Part shown: positions 1 through 6,790 of the stretch, piece by piece | Layout of the letters: the number at the start of each line of letters is the position of its first letter | Position numbering within the stretch: position 1 is the stretch's first letter | Assembly: GCA_005791325.1 (NCBI GenBank) | Contig: SXXA01000141.1 | Location: 1 to 12,010, forward strand | Source of the DNA: Actinomycetota bacterium | Lineage (GTDB): Bacteria > Margulisbacteria > Marinamargulisbacteria > SXXA01 | Length of the DNA: 12,010 bases | Direction of reading: 5' to 3' | Notes under the pieces: generated by a model | The model's database searches: none | What the model was told of the DNA's origin: nothing | The model's input: the letters and a program-made list of their open reading frames with translations, nothing else | Program-made: the position numbers and the translations under genes

Positions 1-702
1 AAATGCGTGCAATATGCAATTTTATCTACGGGGAATTTTAACGAGTCAACAGCTACTGTATATACTGATCACACGTTATTAACAGCGGATCGTCGCCTAA
101 CCCAAGATGTGAGCCGACTGTTTCAGTTTCTTGAAAATCCGACTCGATTTAAACCATGTAAAACAGTATGGGTCTCCCCATTTGGATTGCGAACCATGAT
201 TTTAAAAGCCTTAAACTATGAAATAGCATCGGCCAAGAGAGGGTTGCCGGCTCGGTGTATCATAAAAATGAATGCCTTAACCGATCCCAAAGTGATTGCC
301 AAGCTAATGGAAGCAGCGGCAGCTGGGGTTCAGGTGGATTTAATTATTCGTGGCATGTGTTCGTTGGTGACACAACCGGGTTTACCGATTCGAGTGGTGA
401 GTATTGTGGATCGGTTTTTAGAGCATTCTCGGATGATGTGGTGGCATCATGGTGGTGACCCTTTACTTTATTTGTCTTCTTCAGATTGGATGACCCGAAG
501 TTTTGATCGCCGGATTGAAGTGGCCTTTCCGATTCTGGATCCAACCTTTCAAGCATCTTTATTAAAGGGTTTGGATACCCAATTGGCCGATAACGTAAAA
601 GCCAGAGATGTCACTCAATCCAATCAGCGTGTGGTTTCAGATGGGCCAATGGTACGCTCACAAGAGGCCATGATCTCTTGGTTGCATGACCATAATGCGT
701 AA
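1..702 (+). CDS. ppk: Polyphosphate kinase 1, C-terminal part (5' end outside window)
   Basis: Ppk1 reversibly transfers the gamma phosphate of ATP to a growing polyphosphate chain. The frame is open from base 1, so the GTG at 7 is not the start and about 233 C-terminal codons are visible. Seen directly: the STGNFNE-TA--YTD block near the left edge, a conserved IRGMCSL segment, and RFLEHSR, whose His (codon 424-426) aligns with the second catalytic-domain His of E. coli Ppk (His592 by my recollection). YLSSSDWMTR, RRIEVAFPILDP and a VKARD element then follow in the usual order, and the protein ends at the usual place shortly after. It overlaps the start of ppx, which fits translational coupling of polyphosphate synthesis and breakdown, an arrangement common in bacteria. 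No truncation or frameshift is visible in this part. Confidence 0.95.
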   Translation, partial: KCVQYAILSTGNFNESTATVYTDHTLLTADRRLTQDVSRLFQFLENPTRFKPCKTVWVSPFGLRTMILKALNYEIASAKRGLPARCIIKMNALTDPKVIAKLMEAAAAGVQVDLIIRGMCSLVTQPGLPIRVVSIVDRFLEHSRMMWWHHGGDPLLYLSSSDWMTRSFDRRIEVAFPILDPTFQASLLKGLDTQLADNVKARDVTQSNQRVVSDGPMVRSQEAMISWLHDHNA

Positions 703-1588
703 TCGACGGGTGGCAGCCATTGATGCAGGTTCCAATGCCATTCGCTTGTTGGTGGCGGATGTGGTGGCTTCCGACCAAACTCAGCAGCCGTTGGTTAAAA
801 AAGTGGGGTTTTATCGGGTGCCACTTGCGATGGGTGAGTCGGTGTTTCGGTGTGGCATGATGACGGATGAGGATGTGGATCGGTTGCGGCATGTGATGTG
901 GGGTATTCATCATTGGTTGCAGGTGTTGCGGCCAGATGAGTGTCAGGGTGTGGCCACATCGGCGTTTCGAGATGCCCAAAATGGGGAGGCGGTGATAGAG
1001 ACATTGGGGATGGAGACGGGGCTGCCCCTTCGGGTGATTTCGGGGCTTGAAGAAGCCCAACTGATTGTTAAGGCATTCCCACCCACAGCATGGACGGGGT
1101 ATCGGTTGTATGTGGATATTGGGGGAGGGAGCACTGAGCTTACCGCATTTGATGGGGACCGCCTATTGGCCCAAACCAGTGTGCCATTGGGGGCCTTACG
1201 CTTATTAAATCAGCCAGATGGAGAGGATGCCATGACGGGATTTGATTCTGTGTATCGGTTTATACAGGGGTTACCGATTGTCAAATGGTCTGTGGTGGGG
1301 ACCGGAGGTAATGTATCGAAGTTGCCATCGATTTTAGGAATAAAAGACGGGGAGTTGATTCGTTTGAAAAAAATTAGAATGATTTGGGAGACATTAAAGC
1401 CCATGACGCCGACGGAACGTATGCTACTGTATTCACTAAAGCCTGATCGCGCCACTTCGATTGAACCTGCCCTGCATATTTTAACCACCATTATGACGTG
1501 GGTGCGTGCCAATGAGTTACAGATTCCAAAGTGTGGGCGAGTAGATGGATTGGCCATGAGTATGTCAACCATGGCGTGTTCGGTATGA
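686..1588 (+). CDS. ppx: Exopolyphosphatase, Ppx/GppA family (short form)
   Basis: This ASKHA-fold phosphatase removes terminal phosphate from polyphosphate, or the 5' phosphate from pppGpp in GppA members. The family motifs appear in order: AAIDAGSNAIRLLVADV at the N-terminus, ATSAFRDAQNG near residue 90, ISGLEEA, the phosphate-binding YVDIGGGSTEL near residue 143, a VPLGALRLL segment, and a VVGTGGNVSKL loop. At 300 residues it is the short two-domain form without the HD-like C-terminal extension of the E. coli enzymes. The start is ATG 686 or ATG 695; both lie inside the end of ppk, so it is probably translationally coupled. It ends in tandem TGA codons, the first forming an ATGA overlap with the next gene. 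Polyphosphatase is preferred over GppA because ppk lies directly upstream; this is inference. Confidence 0.92.
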   Translation: MTIMRNRRVAAIDAGSNAIRLLVADVVASDQTQQPLVKKVGFYRVPLAMGESVFRCGMMTDEDVDRLRHVMWGIHHWLQVLRPDECQGVATSAFRDAQNGEAVIETLGMETGLPLRVISGLEEAQLIVKAFPPTAWTGYRLYVDIGGGSTELTAFDGDRLLAQTSVPLGALRLLNQPDGEDAMTGFDSVYRFIQGLPIVKWSVVGTGGNVSKLPSILGIKDGELIRLKKIRMIWETLKPMTPTERMLLYSLKPDRATSIEPALHILTTIMTWVRANELQIPKCGRVDGLAMSMSTMACSV

Positions 1589-1899
1589 TGATGCCTCCCC
1601 GAGAGGGGTGGTTGGAATCTGTGCAAGGGGTGTATGCGACGTTGTTTGATTGGGTGTATCCGTATGTGCATCATCATGTTACCAGTTATTTGATCATTGT
1701 GGCGGTGTTGGGATGGTGTGAATGGGTGATATGGAAGCGATTTCGTCGATTGCGAAAGGGGCTTGTCAAATGGGGTTTATTACTTGTATTAATAATCATT
1801 GCGTCGTATTTATGGTGGTTTTTGATGGTTCATTTTCGAACCGTCACCCAAGCGGAGCTATTTTTTTCTGTGCCCACCAATGAGGCTGTTTTACACTAG
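1585..1899 (+). CDS. Small two-helix membrane protein, unknown function
   Basis: This is a predicted 104-residue protein that I do not recognise. ATG 1585 overlaps the ppx stop (ATGA), and ATGs at 1588 and 1591 are equally possible starts, so it was probably made by reinitiation after ppx. Two hydrophobic segments are visible, at about residues 32-50 and 61-82. They are separated by a strongly basic loop (WKRFRRLRKGLVK), so by the positive-inside rule the loop should face the cytoplasm and both ends the periplasm. The frame stays open further upstream inside ppx, but that part is a shadow of ppx. Position between ppx and htpG, with 12 bases to htpG, argues for a shared transcript. Real coding is supported by gene packing and membrane-like composition, not by recognised homology. 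Confidence 0.6.
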   Translation: MMMPPREGWLESVQGVYATLFDWVYPYVHHHVTSYLIIVAVLGWCEWVIWKRFRRLRKGLVKWGLLLVLIIIASYLWWFLMVHFRTVTQAELFFSVPTNEAVLH

Positions 1900-1911
1900 A
1901 AAGGATGTTAT

Positions 1912-3750
1912 ATGACCATTACTGGTGACATTAGTATTCATACCCAAAATATTTTCCCTATTATTAAAAAGTGGCTTTATTCTGAACCAGATATTTTTAT
2001 TCGTGAATTATTGTCTAATGCCAAGGATGCAATTACCAAACGCCAGATTTTGGCCAAGCGGGCGGGTTCGCATGATGCGGTTGTCGCGGGCCTGATTGAG
2101 GTCGTTGTGGATGAAACAGCACGAACCATTACCATTTCAGACAATGGCTTGGGAATGGATGAGACGGATTTACAGACGTATATTAATCAAGTGGCCTTTT
2201 CGGGTGCCACGACGTTTATTGAGTCGTTAGAGGGTAGTGGTGATACCACGGATATGATTGGGCATTTTGGCTTGGGGTTTTATTCGGCATTTATGGTGGC
2301 GGATCGGGTTGAAATTCATTCATTATCGTGTCAACCGGGTGCGGTTTCGGCGCATTGGGAGTGTGAGGGGTCGACGGCCTTTACCATTCGCAGCGGGAAT
2401 CGGGACGCAATTGGGACAGATGTCATTTTGCATATTGGTGCGGAACATTCGGATTTATTGGGGGTGGATCGCATTAGAACGTTGGTTAAAAAATATGCCA
2501 ATTATTTACCGGTAGAAATTAAGGTAAATGGAGAAGTAGCCAATGTTCAGCAGGCGATATGGTCACAATCCACATCGGCGTTAACACAAGAATCCGTGAT
2601 GACGTTGTATCGTGACATGGTTCCTGGTCAACCAGACCCATTGTTTTGGATTCATTTGAATGTGGATTATCCATTTCGATTAACGGGTATTCTGTTTTTT
2701 CCTCAAAAAGTTCATGAGATGGATGGAAACCAAGGTCAAATACAATTGTATTGTCAAAATGTATTTGTTTCAGAAAGTGCGCGAGATATTGTGCCTGCGT
2801 TTTTAAATGCGTTACAGGGTGTGATTGATTGTCCGGATTTACCGTTGAATGTATCACGTAGTTTTTTGCAACAAGATAGTACGGTGCAAAAAATGTCGAA
2901 TTATATTGTTAAAAAAGTAAGTGATCGATTGCAATCGTTATTTAAGGAAGATCGTGTTCAGTTTGAAACCATTTGGGGATCGATTGGTTTGTTTATTAAA
3001 TACGGGATGTTGAGTCATGATACTTTTTACGACAAAATTAAAGAGGTGGCGTTGTTTAAAACCAAGCAAGGGTATCGTACTTTGCAAGAGTTAAAAGCGA
3101 GTTCCCCGCCGGCCGATGCGTCGGGATCGGGGGAGGCGGTTCCGCAGTTGGTATATTCGACCCAACCAGATTCCCAAACAGCGATTATGGCCACCTGTGA
3201 GGAATGGGGATATGAGGTGATTCATTTTGAATCGGCATTGGATACCCACCTGATTCCGCTATTAGAATCCAAAGAATCGTGCAAATTGGTGAGTGTGGAA
3301 GGGATTGTGGATGGTCATTTATCGGAGTCTCAGCCGGTTGACGAGGCGATTAAGACCCGGATTGAATCGGTGATACAAGGGGCGACAGAGCATGTTCAGA
3401 TTCGGTGTAAGGGATTGGCGGATTCGACGTTGCCGGCGTTGGTTTCCCAGCCTGAGTTTTTAAAACGAACGCTTGAGATGACCAAGGCGATGAGGCGGAT
3501 GAGTGGGGAGTCTGAATTACCCATGGGGGATGAGACGTTGGTGGTGAATTATAACCATCCGTTGGTGAAGGTATTGGATAAATGGATTGAAATGGGACAT
3601 CCCCTGAAAGATGAGTTGGCACGGTATGTGGTACAGATGGGGCAATTAATGAATCGACCGCTAAAGGGGGAGGAGTCTCGCCAGGTATTAACCACTTCAT
3701 CTGCCTTAATACTGGCACTTTCTGAGGCGACATTAAACCAATCGGCGTAG
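1912..3750 (+). CDS. htpG: Chaperone protein HtpG (Hsp90 family)
   Basis: HtpG is a cytosolic ATP-dependent Hsp90 chaperone that acts as a dimer on partly folded clients. All GHKL ATP-site motifs are present: RELLSNAKDA (about residues 31-40, with the catalytic-type Glu32 and Mg-binding Asn36), DNGLGMD (77-83), the lid-end motif IGHFGLGFYSAF (116-127) and GTDVILHI (168-175). The middle domain carries DPLFWIHLNVDYPF, IQLYCQNVFV and LNVSRSFLQQDSTVQK, which holds the conserved catalytic-loop Arg. Length is 612 residues, close to the usual 600-650. An AAAGGAT SD lies 7 bases before ATG 1912. The middle-domain wording recalls Bacteroidota and Firmicutes HtpG more than E. coli HtpG; that is memory, not a search. 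No heat-shock promoter is visible directly before it; it may be read from the ppk-ppx transcript. Confidence 0.96.
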   Translation: MTITGDISIHTQNIFPIIKKWLYSEPDIFIRELLSNAKDAITKRQILAKRAGSHDAVVAGLIEVVVDETARTITISDNGLGMDETDLQTYINQVAFSGATTFIESLEGSGDTTDMIGHFGLGFYSAFMVADRVEIHSLSCQPGAVSAHWECEGSTAFTIRSGNRDAIGTDVILHIGAEHSDLLGVDRIRTLVKKYANYLPVEIKVNGEVANVQQAIWSQSTSALTQESVMTLYRDMVPGQPDPLFWIHLNVDYPFRLTGILFFPQKVHEMDGNQGQIQLYCQNVFVSESARDIVPAFLNALQGVIDCPDLPLNVSRSFLQQDSTVQKMSNYIVKKVSDRLQSLFKEDRVQFETIWGSIGLFIKYGMLSHDTFYDKIKEVALFKTKQGYRTLQELKASSPPADASGSGEAVPQLVYSTQPDSQTAIMATCEEWGYEVIHFESALDTHLIPLLESKESCKLVSVEGIVDGHLSESQPVDEAIKTRIESVIQGATEHVQIRCKGLADSTLPALVSQPEFLKRTLEMTKAMRRMSGESELPMGDETLVVNYNHPLVKVLDKWIEMGHPLKDELARYVVQMGQLMNRPLKGEESRQVLTTSSALILALSEATLNQSA

Positions 3751-3758
3751 GATTGGGT

Positions 3759-3781
3759 AGTTATAAAAGGGGGGCATAACT
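3759..3781. repeat. Small inverted repeat after htpG
   Basis: AGTTAT (3759-3764) and ATAACT (3776-3781) are perfect 6-base arms around an A4G6C loop, 8 bases after the htpG stop and between htpG and the convergent tRNA. It has no clear T-tract on either strand, so it is only a weak candidate for a 3' end structure serving one or both transcripts. Confidence 0.3.
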
Positions 3782-3822
3782 GGTGGTGGGGGTGGTGATG
3801 GTAAAAGAATATATATGAATCG

Positions 3823-3898
3823 TGGCGCGTCCGGAGGGAGTCGAACCCCCAACCTGCAGATCCGAAGTCTGACGCTCTATCCATTGAGCTACGGACGC
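3823..3898 (-). tRNA. tRNA-Arg, anticodon UCG
   Basis: Read on the minus strand, a complete 76-base cloverleaf is visible. The acceptor stem is GCGTCCG/CGGACGC, followed by TA, a D arm GCTC-AATGGATA-GAGC, anticodon loop CTTCGGA (anticodon TCG, reading CGA and probably other CGN codons), variable region AGGTT, and T arm GGGGG-TTCGACT-CCCTC with one G-T pair. Discriminator G and an encoded CCA end it. One oddity is that the outermost anticodon-stem pair (27-43) is T opposite C, a mismatch, leaving four good pairs. The gene is on its own, convergent with htpG, with a promoter-like sequence just upstream. Confidence 0.96.
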
Positions 3899-3909
3899 GT
3901 GGGGATAAT

Positions 3910-3938
3910 AGTTAACTTGATTTCTGAAAAAACGTCAA
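3910..3938 (-). promoter_or_regulatory. Putative promoter of tRNA-Arg
   Basis: On the minus strand, TTGACG (3938-3933) is followed after 17 bases by TTAACT (3915-3910), and the mature tRNA starts 11 bases further on. The -35 is good (5 of 6 consensus bases) and the -10 is poor (3 of 6), but spacing and position fit a sigma-70 promoter. Confidence 0.5.
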
Positions 3939-4135
3939 ATTATTTGATAGTAGGATCGGGGGCATTGTGTACCCATATCACACACCATATTGAAACCCCA
4001 CCCCGACCCTCCCCAGAGGGGACGGAGAAAGATGATGTTTTGGGGGTCGTCGTTTCGAGCCACCCGACTCGGGTACGAAGGCCCCTAGAGCCCCAACCCC
4101 TGAATTTGGGCTACAATGGCTTTTCCCCAGGCGGG

Positions 4136-4158
4136 GTGTGGGTTCGAAGCGCCCACAC
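4136..4158 (-). terminator. Hairpin after the minus-strand hypothetical gene
   Basis: GTGTGGG (4136-4142) and CCCACAC (4152-4158) are perfect 7-base arms with a 9-base loop, starting 11 bases beyond the stop codon of the minus-strand gene. There is no T-tract after it on the minus strand, so it may stabilise the 3' end or be a Rho-dependent site rather than a true intrinsic terminator. Confidence 0.3.
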
Positions 4159-4169
4159 TCTCATTTTGC

Positions 4170-4649
4170 TTACAGGGGCTTTTCTCCTTTTAATAACGGT
4201 AACCATTGGTTGGATATCGTCATTCTTTCTATATCATTACCTCCCTTTAGATTCACCCCACCTAAAACCCTAGCAGGTTCTTCCGCGGCTGTGCAGGGCA
4301 AATAGACTGACCCCTCCCCCATTTGCACACGTTGAACCAACCACTTGATTAATTCAACCATGCTACATAAATCATGATAATCGGCAGGTACCCGATCTAA
4401 GGTTACCAATTTGATGGTATCACGATAACAATACACATGATAACCCGATCGTTTTTTAACTTGTAATGTTATTTTTTCGGGTTCTATCGTTAATGCAATT
4501 TTGGGTTGCTCTGGGTTTGATTGTTTTGTAACCATCATCAAGTGTGGCCAATATTGCCGAACGTGTGCGATGAATTGACGAAACGTCGCAGGGGCTTGAT
4601 GTAATGGCGATCCAATAAATGGGGGTCGAATAAGTGATGATTGTGTCAC
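4170..4649 (-). CDS. Hypothetical protein, unrecognised
   Basis: I do not recognise this protein. GTG 4649 is chosen as the start (159 residues) because the minus strand has AAAGGTG five bases before it. The frame also extends to a TTG at 4694, but that codon has no SD and lies upstream of the probable transcription start. The product looks soluble and cytoplasmic: no signal peptide, no membrane segment, mixed alpha/beta-type composition with a basic patch (QVKKRSGYHVYCYRD) and a short acidic and hydrophobic stretch (DLCSMVELIKWLVQRV). Two Cys are near the middle and one near the C-terminus. It is divergent from argG and shares its upstream region, which allows co-regulation but proves nothing about function. 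Coding is supported by the SD, the uninterrupted frame and a hairpin just beyond the stop. Confidence 0.6.
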   Translation of the reverse strand: MTQSSLIRPPFIGSPLHQAPATFRQFIAHVRQYWPHLMMVTKQSNPEQPKIALTIEPEKITLQVKKRSGYHVYCYRDTIKLVTLDRVPADYHDLCSMVELIKWLVQRVQMGEGSVYLPCTAAEEPARVLGGVNLKGGNDIERMTISNQWLPLLKGEKPL

Positions 4650-4659
4650 GCGCGCACCT

Positions 4660-4688
4660 TTCACAATTAGGGGTTTTTGTAGGATAAT
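4660..4688 (+). promoter_or_regulatory. Putative argG promoter, overlapped by a divergent promoter
   Basis: TTCACA (4660-4665), a 17-base spacer and GATAAT (4683-4688) form a good sigma-70 promoter about 80 bases before argG. On the other strand, TATTAT (4689-4684) could be the -10 of the divergent hypothetical gene and uses the same bases, so the two promoters would compete. I found no convincing ArgR box. A short palindrome ATGT-T-ACAT lies near the SD of argG. Confidence 0.45.
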
Positions 4689-4767
4689 ACCCAAATCGGA
4701 AGGTCATTAAACATGCCCACGCGTTGGGGTTGATGTGATTCGGTAAATGTTACATGGGAGTAGAATT

Positions 4768-6018
4768 ATGAATTTAGACTCGTTGAAATCAGACCATATT
4801 GGCTTGTGTGTTTCCGGAGGATTGGATAGTCGTACCGTTGCCAAACGCCTGAGACAAGAGGGGTTGAAAGTGACCTGTTTTACCGCTGATTTGGCCCAGC
4901 CTGATGAAGTTAATATTGAGGCCATTCGCGACAAAATGGCACCCTGCGATGTTGAAACCGTGATTGTGGATTTAAAGCAGGATATGGCCCACGAGACCAT
5001 GAGATTATTAAAATCATTGGCTCGGTATGATGGGGGATATTGGAATACCACTGGCTTGGCACGAGCGGTGACTGTTCGGGGCTTATTGGGGGCCATGCAA
5101 GAGAGGGGAATAACGGTATTGGCGCATGGTGCTACGGGTCGGGGAAATGACCAAGTTCGATTTGAGCGGTATACTGCCATGTTGGCACCCCATATTCGGG
5201 TGTATGCCCCTTGGCGCGATCCCCAATTATTGGCAGAGTTTCCTGGTAGAACCCAAATGGCGCAGTATCTGCATTCGTTTGGGATACCGGCGCCTGTGGG
5301 TACAAAGAAAAAGTATTCTACGGATGCAAATTTGGCAGGATTGAGCCATGAGGCGGAAGATTTAGAGCATTTAGATACACCTGTTACCATTGTTGACCCC
5401 ATTATGGGGGTGTGGCCCCAACAAGCCCCCGATCAGCCCGAAACGGTTACGGTTTCTTTTGAGCAAGGCACACCGATTGTAATCAATGGGGAGCGGTTAT
5501 GCCCGCTTGAATTGATACAGCGGGCCAATGTATTGGCTGGTCGCAATGGTGTATGGATGAAAAATGCCCTTGAGAACCGGATTGTGGGCACCAAAAGTCG
5601 TGGCGTGTACGAGGCGCCTGGTTTGGAATTATTGGGGTTTTGTTTGGAGCAGTTGTACCAAGCCACACTAGATAAGCGGTCTACGGCGTTATTTCGTTAT
5701 TTGTCGCAGTTGGTAGCGGATCATATTTATGATGGGCGTTATTTTGAACCATCTACCCAAGTGGCCCTACATGCCATAGATGAATTGGCTCGTTTTGCAA
5801 CGGGCACCATTTCTGTTTCGTTATACAAAGGGAATTGCCAGTTATTATCGATCACCGATGTGGCCGGATCCTTGTACAATGAAGCTGATTCATCAATGGA
5901 AGAAAGTAATGGCTTAAATCCGGTTAGTAGCCAAGGGTTTGTTGATATTCAACGGGTAGAGGCGGTGGCACTATCCAAAGCTGGTCAAATTTTAGGCGGT
6001 AAACCAGTGGGGCTCTGA
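4768..6018 (+). CDS. argG: Argininosuccinate synthase
   Basis: ArgG condenses citrulline and aspartate with ATP to argininosuccinate, the next-to-last step of arginine synthesis. Family marks seen: the ATP pyrophosphatase loop SGGLDS (residues 16-21), TADLAQPDE, the NTTGLARAVT stretch, HGATGRGNDQVRFERY, a YAPWRDP segment, KKKYSTDANLAGLSHEAEDLE, VDPIMGVWP and the GTKSRGVYEAPGLELL block. The start is ATG 4768, with GGGAG ending 7 bases before it. An in-frame ATG at 4747 has no SD and would add 7 residues. At 416 residues the length suits the family. The wording (TADLAQPDE, VTVSFEQG) recalls the E. coli-like branch, but the protein is shorter than the E. coli enzyme (about 447). No argH or other arg gene is adjacent. 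It ends CTC-TGA, inside the terminator, with an in-frame TAA three codons later. Confidence 0.95.
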   Translation: MNLDSLKSDHIGLCVSGGLDSRTVAKRLRQEGLKVTCFTADLAQPDEVNIEAIRDKMAPCDVETVIVDLKQDMAHETMRLLKSLARYDGGYWNTTGLARAVTVRGLLGAMQERGITVLAHGATGRGNDQVRFERYTAMLAPHIRVYAPWRDPQLLAEFPGRTQMAQYLHSFGIPAPVGTKKKYSTDANLAGLSHEAEDLEHLDTPVTIVDPIMGVWPQQAPDQPETVTVSFEQGTPIVINGERLCPLELIQRANVLAGRNGVWMKNALENRIVGTKSRGVYEAPGLELLGFCLEQLYQATLDKRSTALFRYLSQLVADHIYDGRYFEPSTQVALHAIDELARFATGTISVSLYKGNCQLLSITDVAGSLYNEADSSMEESNGLNPVSSQGFVDIQRVEAVALSKAGQILGGKPVGL

Positions 6019-6049
6019 CTTAATTAAGTTGGTTAATAGGGCCTTTTTT
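6011..6049 (+). terminator. Intrinsic terminator of argG
   Basis: GGCTCT (6011-6016) pairs with AGGGCC (6038-6043) using one G-T pair, directly followed by six T (6044-6049). The loop contains the palindrome ACTTAATTAAGT (6018-6029). The argG stop codon lies at the end of the left arm, so translation reaching the stop could affect folding. Confidence 0.7.
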
Positions 6050-6073
6050 GGAACCGATTGGCATGGGATAACG

Positions 6074-6213
6074 GATGATGGATCAGGGGGGGGTGGGATC
6101 ATCACGTTATACTCATACAACAGGAAATGGGCATCATCGATTAGACGATGGTGACCATAAAAGGGGTTGAATCAAAATAGGTGGGGGGAAATTAGTCTAG
6201 TTAAGCCCCCCCT
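6074..6213. other. Homopolymer-rich spacer with hairpins
   Basis: No gene is visible between the argG terminator and the small minus-strand gene. The stretch holds GATGAT/ATCATC arms (6074-6079, 6098-6103) around a G8TG3 run, and a second near-perfect hairpin CATCATCG/CGATGGTG (about 6131-6152). At its right end is the G6/C7 structure listed separately. The G8 run is slip-prone and could fold as G-rich structure, but it lies outside coding sequence. Confidence 0.4.
6183..6212 (-). terminator. Putative terminator of the 71-residue protein gene
   Basis: On the minus strand C7 on the + strand (6206-6212) reads as G7 and pairs with the C6 read from 6188-6183 across a 17-base loop. The stem begins 15 bases beyond the stop of the small gene, and CTATTTTG follows 2 bases after it. 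The T-tract is short, so confidence is moderate. Confidence 0.4.
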
Positions 6214-6227
6214 TTAAATGCCATACA

Positions 6228-6443
6228 TTATGCTTTTTCTTCTGGCACGCTTAATTTGTCCCACTCCACTTTACTGCAGAATTTGGTCAAACTTCGTCCA
6301 GCACGTTTTGCGCGAAAAGCATACCGTACTTGAGTGCTGCCATTGGCCAGCTTTCGCTCATATTTCGTTTTGGTGATATCTTTTTGATCCACCAATACTT
6401 TTTTACGCTCTTTTACATCGTAGAATTCAATTTGAGTTGTCAT
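6228..6443 (-). CDS. Small basic protein of unknown function
   Basis: This 71-residue gene begins with a textbook translation signal: AAGGAGGTGACAT directly before ATG 6443. That, with the intact frame and flanking hairpins, makes it very likely real and highly translated. The protein has no signal peptide or membrane segment and is rich in Lys, Arg and aromatic residues. An N-terminal MTTQIEFYDVKERKKV stretch is followed by KTKYERKL, a VRYAFRAKRAGRSLTKF core and a C-terminal VEWDKL. The pattern suggests a small beta-rich domain, perhaps nucleic-acid or ribosome associated, but that is a guess. I have a vague memory of similar unnamed small proteins in diverse bacteria and cannot assign a family. 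It is transcribed alone, divergent from feoA and convergent with argG. Confidence 0.75.
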   Translation of the reverse strand: MTTQIEFYDVKERKKVLVDQKDITKTKYERKLANGSTQVRYAFRAKRAGRSLTKFCSKVEWDKLSVPEEKA

Positions 6444-6462
6444 ATGTCACCTCCTTTTTTAA

Positions 6463-6498
6463 GGACGAAAGGGCGAACATTTAGACCCCTTATCGTCC
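6463..6498 (-). promoter_or_regulatory. Hairpin in the leader of the 71-residue protein gene
   Basis: On the minus strand GGACGA-t-AAGGG (6498-6487) pairs with CCCTT-TCGTCC (6473-6463): eleven pairs with one bulged base and a 13-base loop. It ends about 6 bases before the strong SD. It is followed by A-rich, not T-rich, sequence, so it is not a terminator. It may stabilise the message or control translation. Confidence 0.4.
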
Positions 6499-6761
6499 AC
6501 TGTATGACTTAAATTTTGGTTGGGACGGGCGTACTCTATAAGTAAACTTCAAAAACTTCAAGCACCAATCATATCGATGTAAGTATTCAATAGCTGCTAC
6601 TTGACCATACGATGATCGGATCCGTTTGAAATTGACCCATCGGTTACCCACTCATTTTCACCAAATATCGACATCCATGATGGTGATTTTATTAAAAATA
6701 GGGTGCTGGCTTGACGGATTCAAATGCCCTTCCCTTGAGTTTGAATCGGCATCATTTTCTA

Positions 6762-6790
6762 TTGACAAATATGAGACTAAGACTTAGTCT
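6762..6790 (+). promoter_or_regulatory. Putative feoAB promoter
   Basis: A perfect -35 TTGACA (6762-6767) is followed after exactly 17 bases by TAGTCT (6785-6790), a 4-of-6 match to the -10. The palindromic operator covers the spacer and the -10. The distance to the chosen feoA start is about 63 bases. Confidence 0.6.

Larger units (their letters stand above)
3899..4169. other. GC-rich intergenic stretch with small hairpins
   Basis: These 271 bases between the tRNA and the next minus-strand gene hold no gene I can support. From about 3994 the sequence becomes C-rich, then GC-rich. It includes a run of CCCCACCCCGACC type that leads into the tight hairpin TCCCC-AGA-GGGGA (4010-4022). This resembles the 'CCTCACCC...CTCCC..GGGAG' intergenic repeats common in proteobacterial genomes, but only one copy is in the window. 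An AGCCC/GGGCT pair (about 4089-4111) and a 7-bp hairpin at 4136-4158 follow. The frame open on the + strand through this region and the tRNA has no coding character. Confidence 0.4.

Noticed and set aside
611..1060. Minus-strand open frame of 149 codons
   Set aside because: It is antisense to the ppk end and ppx and has a His- and Pro-rich composition typical of a shadow of G/T-rich coding sequence.
3350..3884. Minus-strand open frames over the end of htpG
   Set aside because: They are antisense to HtpG, rich in Pro and Ser, and one continues into the tRNA.
4143..4158. TTCGAA flanked by a GC stem, like a tRNA T arm
   Set aside because: No D arm, anticodon arm or acceptor stem can be built around it; it is a simple hairpin.
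3815..4273. Open frame of about 150 codons on the + strand
   Set aside because: It runs through the tRNA gene (antisense) and GC-rich hairpins, has no SD and no protein-like composition.
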